A stretch of 47,778 nt of DNA from Rhizophlyctis rosea (lineage: Eukaryota > Chytridiomycota > Chytridiomycetes > Rhizophlyctidales > Rhizophlyctidaceae). Position 1 is the stretch's first letter. Each line of letters opens with the position of its first letter. Shown piece by piece: positions 42,690-47,778 of the stretch. The DNA lies in assembly GCA_027596075.1 (NCBI GenBank), contig JADGJC010000302.1, forward strand, positions 1 through 47,778, given 5' to 3'. Both the position numbers and the translations under genes were made by a program. The notes below the pieces were generated by a model. The model was not told where the DNA came from, made no database searches, and saw only the letters and a program-made list of their open reading frames with translations.

Positions 42690-43870
42690 AATGATGCCTC
42701 CAGGGAACGCATCGAGGATGGAGAATCCAACGATTCGCGGCAGGAAGGAATGAGCAAAGTCAGAAAAATGAACCGTAAAATGACACCCGCAAAGCGGCTC
42801 GGGTGGTGCTCCCAACAACCCGTGACAGTATCAAGATGGCATGTCTACGTTTCCCAGCTGTAGCGCAACATGACTATACAATTACTTGCATATGGAAGGA
42901 GTCAAAGCAAGCTGAGCGGAAGGGGAAAAAACGATACTTGCATACTTCGCTTCCCATATTGAAACTTACAAACTCAATTTCAGATTGCAAGTCAAAAAAT
43001 CCGACAGCGGACAATGCATCCACTTTATGCAATCCTCAATGAAGTATAATCATTGCAAACCCCAGCGGCTGGTATGGAAGTTGTTTTGCTTTGCTTTGAA
43101 GATAAGATTCTGAACTAAGACTGTGATGGGAATGGCAAGGTGGTCGGCGTCATGTGATTTCTGACTTGTGAAATGCATTGGAGTCAAGCTTTCATCAGTC
43201 ATTACGCATTGTCGTTTGGGTTTACAGCGTGCATACTTCCACATCAGGTCTTCCAATGCAAAGATTGCAAAAGCACAAAAAGTACGATATTAATCTGCAA
43301 TCCCTATATGACCAAATGATTCAAAGGTCCGGGCAAAGCTGATGTACCCCCTTGTCGACTACCAGGCGGTTGTGTTTCCGGTTTTCCTCGTACCATTGAG
43401 CTTCAACCGACATCCGCACAACGAGATTGAGATGGAAATGTACTACAATTCGAATGCAAAATCGCAGTTACCAGCAATTTTTCAACCCACAAAGGGTCAT
43501 GGAGGCAGTCTTGAATTATCCAGCCTGATGTACAAACTTCCTTTCGGTTCATTTGGTTTTGCTGCGGCCTCAATGGCGCTTCTCGAATGAGAGCAAGGTT
43601 GTGGATGGCAACATCCTTGTGGGTCCTCAGCAATCGAAGGATGGGTGACTGATGGGTGAATTGCCACCATTCAAGATTTCGATGTCCTTCGTCGCTGCAG
43701 CCTTGTGTTGTAGAACCCTAAAACTGGCTGTCGTTCTTGATGCAGTGGGCACTGGGCGAAATCGTGATCAATGCCACTGTTTCCATATGAAGAGTCACGC
43801 CTGCAGGAATTGCAAAACTCCAATTCCAAGTGGCCGGTTCGGCGACACGAAAAAGAAAGAGTACGATGAA
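42690..43870. repeat. Diverged duplicated unit, copy B
   Basis: Partner of 39825-41030. The conserved block near 43750-43860 translates as GRNRDQCHCFHM ... ACRNCKTPIPSGRFGDTK, keeping the cysteines and CKTP of copy A. Identity outside the blocks is low and there are many small indels, so the split is old. No intact long frame remains in either copy. Confidence 0.75.
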
Positions 43871-46800
43871 CGACTTTGGACATTTCAGACTGCAAGCGGA
43901 GATCTTTGTTGATAAGCGGGCTTTTTCCCAGTGCGGTTCTTTGGTAGCACCTTCGGGAATTGTGCAAGCCTGTGGCATGGTGAATCTTAAGGAAGAGGAC
44001 ACAGCCTGTTGTCAGAGACGTTCCGCGCCCAGTGACCATTTCGAGTGTTTGCAGCAGTCAGATATAAACTGATATATGGTCGCGGAATTCGTGGGCTGTG
44101 GGAAACGTCCGAGGTTTTTGTATTCTTTCTACTTGTCTGGCAATGTGCGACGCACATTTCCAGCGGACCGCAGACAATGAGGGAATATACCCATCGCCCG
44201 CAAAGTGAGTCTAAAGTGTCGATTTTCGACAAAGGGGCTTCGGAAATGTTGTCAGTGCTGTCTGCAGTTGCATGTGCATCAACCATTACACGCACCATCT
44301 CGTCCGGAACGTAGGGTGCTTCATTTGACCAAATGATCCTGACTGAAGGTGCAATTGGATGTGTGTACAGCCAGCAAGAAGGGAATTGGATGAACCCAAC
44401 GAAATGTATCACTTCAACAGACAAGCATCTCGGCTTGATATTGCATCATTATGACATATTGGCAACAAGGCTGAAACGATCGTGCCTCGGTCCCCTCCAT
44501 GCTGAGATCAATATTCTTCATTGAGGAATGGTTGCGTCAAAGTCAGTGATAGACCAAAAAACAATCATGCCACTACTCATTGAAGAAACGGCAGAGGGCG
44601 CAACTCCATTGGCTGCCGGTATATTCATGCACTTCGATGAAATCAGCCCATATGAAGACAATGATGATGTGAGATTCGTCAGTTGTAGTGATCGGGCTCA
44701 ACGTTCCTTATTCAACTCGAGGGACATGGTGATGCCCATACTGTCGGCTTGAGCACAGCAGACCATCTCGGACGAGAGAGTGGGTGGCGAATGGAAAGAT
44801 TTGATGACAAAGAATCGAGAAAGGTGAAGGAGGCTACGCCATTGCCGACGGTGTAGCCGACATTCAATGACGGAGGATGGGATATTGTTTTCTTTGCCTG
44901 ACAAGTACAATTTAAATGTAGCTGTACATCAGAGTGAGTGGGATTTTGGAATGTTCCGCCCATATGCGAATGATATTTGACATACTCGCAGCTTGCGCGA
45001 TCTGCATTGGAAGCCTCGGTTGGCGACCAACCGGTGTCGACGTTCGCGGAAAGATGCCACCTTTGAATATCTACACCATCATCACATTTTTTTCTGGTTG
45101 CTGCGATTACTAGTTGTCGGCAGTTGACCGTGTATGCTCATATAGGATGATGTGTTTCACCGCATGCAGAACCAAGTACAAAAGGAAAATCCGGACGCCG
45201 ACATCCTATCTTCGGCCCAATATGAACGCTCGAGCTGATTTGATGTAGATAGGTCCACTGACCAGAAGCTGCTTCGTCATTGCCCTCACATAAGCTTTAG
45301 CAGTCTCCAACTTCCCAGAAAGCAAGTGGACGTCGCGCTGGACCTTTTGGTATGTGCGTCATTGAGGACCGAGTTCGTTGCTGTTACACTACGGAAAACA
45401 GGAACATCGGGTCCAAAGTACGATATTCCAAATGGGAGGACGTAAGTGGTGTTGTGCTTACTTTTTGCAATTTCTTTTGTGGGCGCAGATTTGCGTCAAT
45501 CAGGCCTGGTAAGCAAGAGAAGGTTGAAGGGGCGAACATGAGATTATAGGTTTGGGGGAGCGTACCATAGTTACAATACCAAAAGCCAATCCTCCATCGA
45601 TCACCCTTTGGGCTAATTGGCGGTAGCACATTTGGATATGGGAATGATAAACAGGCGACATTGGCATGAAAACTTGCATTCCGGCCGCACCTTCCTAGAC
45701 GCATTTTCTGCTGCGAATCAATGGCGTTCTCCAATCCTCAAAGAGGCATGACAGTAGATGAGATGAGAGAAATTAGGGCAGTGTATCTCATGATCGACAG
45801 AAAGCGAAGGCCGAGAAGTCATGGCGATATGCACAGCCTGCACCATCCGATCGAGCAGTGCCTAACAGTCTCTCCTGTTCTTCATAAGTTGAGAGGATAG
45901 TATTCATGGAACGATAATGACATCTAGCTTCACACTGTACCTTCTGTTATGAAAAAAAAAAATTGAAGTGTGCTGGCCCAACATGACCATCATTCCAATG
46001 AACGTTATCTCCGAAGGCACCGGTGGCAATAATCTGCGGTCGCCCTATATGCGTTTCCATTGCCTTCGCAATCATGCATAGCTGGAAAAACTTATTTGTT
46101 TTTCCATGTTTCATGGTTGCCTGTTTAGACTTGCATTGACTGCAATGACACCGATGTTCTGATGCAAAGATGCAGAAGGGGTTGCGGGAGGTTTTCCATG
46201 ATATGCATTTCTTTTGAGAACCCGGCAGGCTACGTAAAGGTTTACTCGGGCTGTTTCCAAAAGGGGAATGCAAAGAGAGGTCTTGCTGTACTCACTAGGG
46301 AGTCCTTTCCGCTGCAGCTATGTGTTGAGTTCAGTTCAAACCAAAAAGAATTCATTGGGAGACGCTAATGAGCCGTAGCTTATAATAACTGTAGCTAGGT
46401 ACATTGCAGCTGGCAGAGCATTGAGATGATTCATCAAGGAAATACCTTATATGCAAATCTCAAAGATGTCGCACTCAATATGATCATTCAATATGCGGTT
46501 GCTGCACTTCTGGAGTCAATGTAAGGGCGATTGTTGGCACACTCAGAGATCATGTTGCTTCTCGCCCCGATTTATTATTACACGGTCCAGGAATGGTATG
46601 CATTATGACTGCCGGTATCAAAGTGTCATTCATTCCAGTTTTCGGAAAATACATCCCCCTTTTTCCACCAAATCCTGTCAGCCCAATCGAGATAACTTAT
46701 CACTGATTACATCAGTGCCGACAAGGTGGGTATTATATTCGCTGCTTTAGGGCTGGGGAAGTGAGTGCATGACGTGACTGTGCCGCTAAAACCAGAAAGC

Positions 46801-47180
46801 GGCTGCAATGGTTTGATGTAAACAACAAGCCAAGAAAGTTTCGCAGCCCGGGCCAATTTCATCCCGGTAGGACGCCACAAACTGGCGGCGGCTCAGAGGG
46901 AGCCAATTTATTGTACGACATGCGTACAACTGGCGTGTAGCAGGAGGGCGCGCACATGTGGACATTGTGGAGGGAAGTGGGTGTTGTTGGTGGAGGAGAA
47001 GGGAGGAGAGGTTTGATTTTCCGTGCCTTGCCCATTTCCCTTCCACTTTCACCTTGCTCAAGAGACCAGCCTGTCGGCATTCCCGTGAGACAGTCGAAAG
47101 GAGATCGGCAAACATAGACTCGATAGAATAGACCTCTCACACCAAACCGACCCGTCCGTCTTGGACACCACACTACAATA
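43871..47180. other. Gene-poor, repeat-derived stretch
   Basis: Only short frames with no domain content on either strand. The 12-kb block from about 36 kb to here has no confident protein gene and looks like accumulated old repeats. The immediate upstream region of the last gene (46.95-47.18 kb) may hold its promoter or a signal-peptide exon, which I could not identify. Confidence 0.5.
46680..46850. repeat. Second diverged repeat pair, second copy
   Basis: Partner of 41960-42130. It contains GATAACTTATCACTGAT and TGACTGTGCCGCTA. Confidence 0.65.
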
Positions 47181-47614
47181 ATGTCCACCTCAAGTACCCG
47201 CCCGGCATCCCCTGCCACCTCCACCCGCCCAACATCAACAACAACAACCCGCACAGGCCCCGCAGACGAATCCTTCGCAACAGCAACCCGCCCCTCCTCA
47301 ACAACACCCACAACCTCCTCCCTCCCCGCCTCCTCAACCCAAACTTGCATCCCCCTAACAAACACCGACATTTGCGTACCCTGGAGAGACTACCAAGTAG
47401 ACATCACTTCGCCCGCAAACGCTCTTCTCTTCCAAACTTCGCTCATTGATAATTACACTCAATTCGATCCGGCTATCACCCAACTAATGCCGTATGAGAG
47501 TTGGAATTGTTCACTGCCGATTGGTGATCCCACCGTGGATCCTGCCGACTTGCATGGTTTACGCTATTATTATACCTTTCCTTGTGGTGCTGCCATGAGA
47601 CCTGAGGCTGCTGA
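47181..47614 (+). CDS. Fungal frizzled-like Cys-rich protein, 5' part only
   Basis: From ATG 47181 the first 52 residues are almost all Ser/Thr/Pro/Ala (STRPTSTTTTRTGPADESF), a probable O-glycosylated stalk. Then comes a Cys domain: CIPLTNTDICVPWRDYQVDI, NALLFQTSLIDNYTQFDPAI, SWNCSLPIGD and LRYYYTFPCGAAM. The order C.PL....C..W, then FD..I, then C, then RY..T..C matches the frizzled-like Cys-rich domain common in early-diverging fungal surface proteins. The exon ends at a GTGAGT donor (47615), phase 2, and the rest lies beyond the window. No signal peptide at this ATG, so an upstream exon may carry it, or the stalk follows another domain. Confidence 0.7.
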
Positions 47615-47778
47615 GTGAGTATTTCTCTGGCGAGTGTGGGTGTGAAGAGGGGGAGGGAGGGGGGGGGGGGGGGAGCGCAGCGTGCTGGCGGATGGGGCCA
47701 ATAGATTTTTGCGAGCAAACCGAGCTGTGTTTACGGCTTGCGGGGCCAACCTGTCTCTTGCGAGTGGACCGAGCAAAT
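47615..47778 (+). repeat. Start of an intron with a G15 run and short repeats
   Basis: After the GTGAGT donor lies a purine-rich tract with 15 consecutive G (47659-47673). Two imperfect copies of TTGCGAGCAAACCGAGC follow (47709-47725; TTGCGAGTGGACCGAGC at 47758-47774). No acceptor can be assigned before the window ends. Confidence 0.6.

Noticed and set aside
1..47778. CRISPR array, bacterial operon or viral genes
   Set aside because: No regularly spaced direct repeats, no ribosome-binding-site-linked gene runs, and no capsid, polymerase or integrase sequence seen. The gene structure is eukaryotic.

Overview
The window looks like nuclear DNA from an early-diverging fungus, probably a chytrid. 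Genes lie on both strands and are split by short GT-AG introns, mostly 60-110 nt. The protein set also fits: an ankyrin-PH-OSBP sterol-binding protein of the Osh1/Osh2 type, a secreted CAP/PR-1 protein, a DUF1772 membrane protein, a fungal frizzled-like Cys-rich protein, and large TPR and ankyrin proteins. The assignment rests on gene structure and protein type only; no rRNA or tRNA was found to confirm it.

Layout. 1-1.2 kb: GC/homopolymer edge with no gene. 1.2-5.2 kb: a small possible ADP-ribosyltransferase-fold protein (-), a GNAT acetyltransferase (+) and a four-exon CAP protein (+). 5.2-8.4 kb: no recognisable gene. 8.4-13.1 kb: six-exon Osh-type gene (-), with an ER-binding FFAT motif and a repeat-filled intron. 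13.6-18.8 kb: a coiled-coil protein (+) and a multi-exon TPR-like locus of unknown function (+). 18.9-23.0 kb: a 4-kb gene (-) encoding a TIR-reminiscent N-terminal domain, two TPR arrays and a polybasic C-terminus ending in a CaaX box. 24.4-28.5 kb: DUF1772 protein, a basic protein and a Q/P-rich protein, all (-). 29.0-30.3 kb: F-box-like ankyrin protein (+) with an in-frame TAG. 30.9-31.5 kb: unknown gene (-). 33.2-34.2 kb: type-I membrane protein (+). 34.5-36.1 kb: P-loop NTPase gene (-) with disruptions. 36.1-47.1 kb: gene-poor DNA with a 412-bp inverted-repeat (MITE-like) element and old diverged duplications. 47.2 kb to the end: 5' part of a frizzled-like Cys-rich secreted or surface protein (+), running off the window.

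Two points matter most. First, the 19-23 kb gene has an architecture (TIR-like domain, TPR arrays, predicted prenylated tail) that suggests a membrane-tethered signalling or innate-immunity-like protein. Second, five frameshifts in three otherwise well-preserved genes can each be explained by one missing G:C pair inside a G/C run. This looks more like base under-calling in the assembly than gene decay. Three further in-frame stops (TAA 17350, TAG 29789, TAG near 34763) are not explained that way and may be real disruptions.
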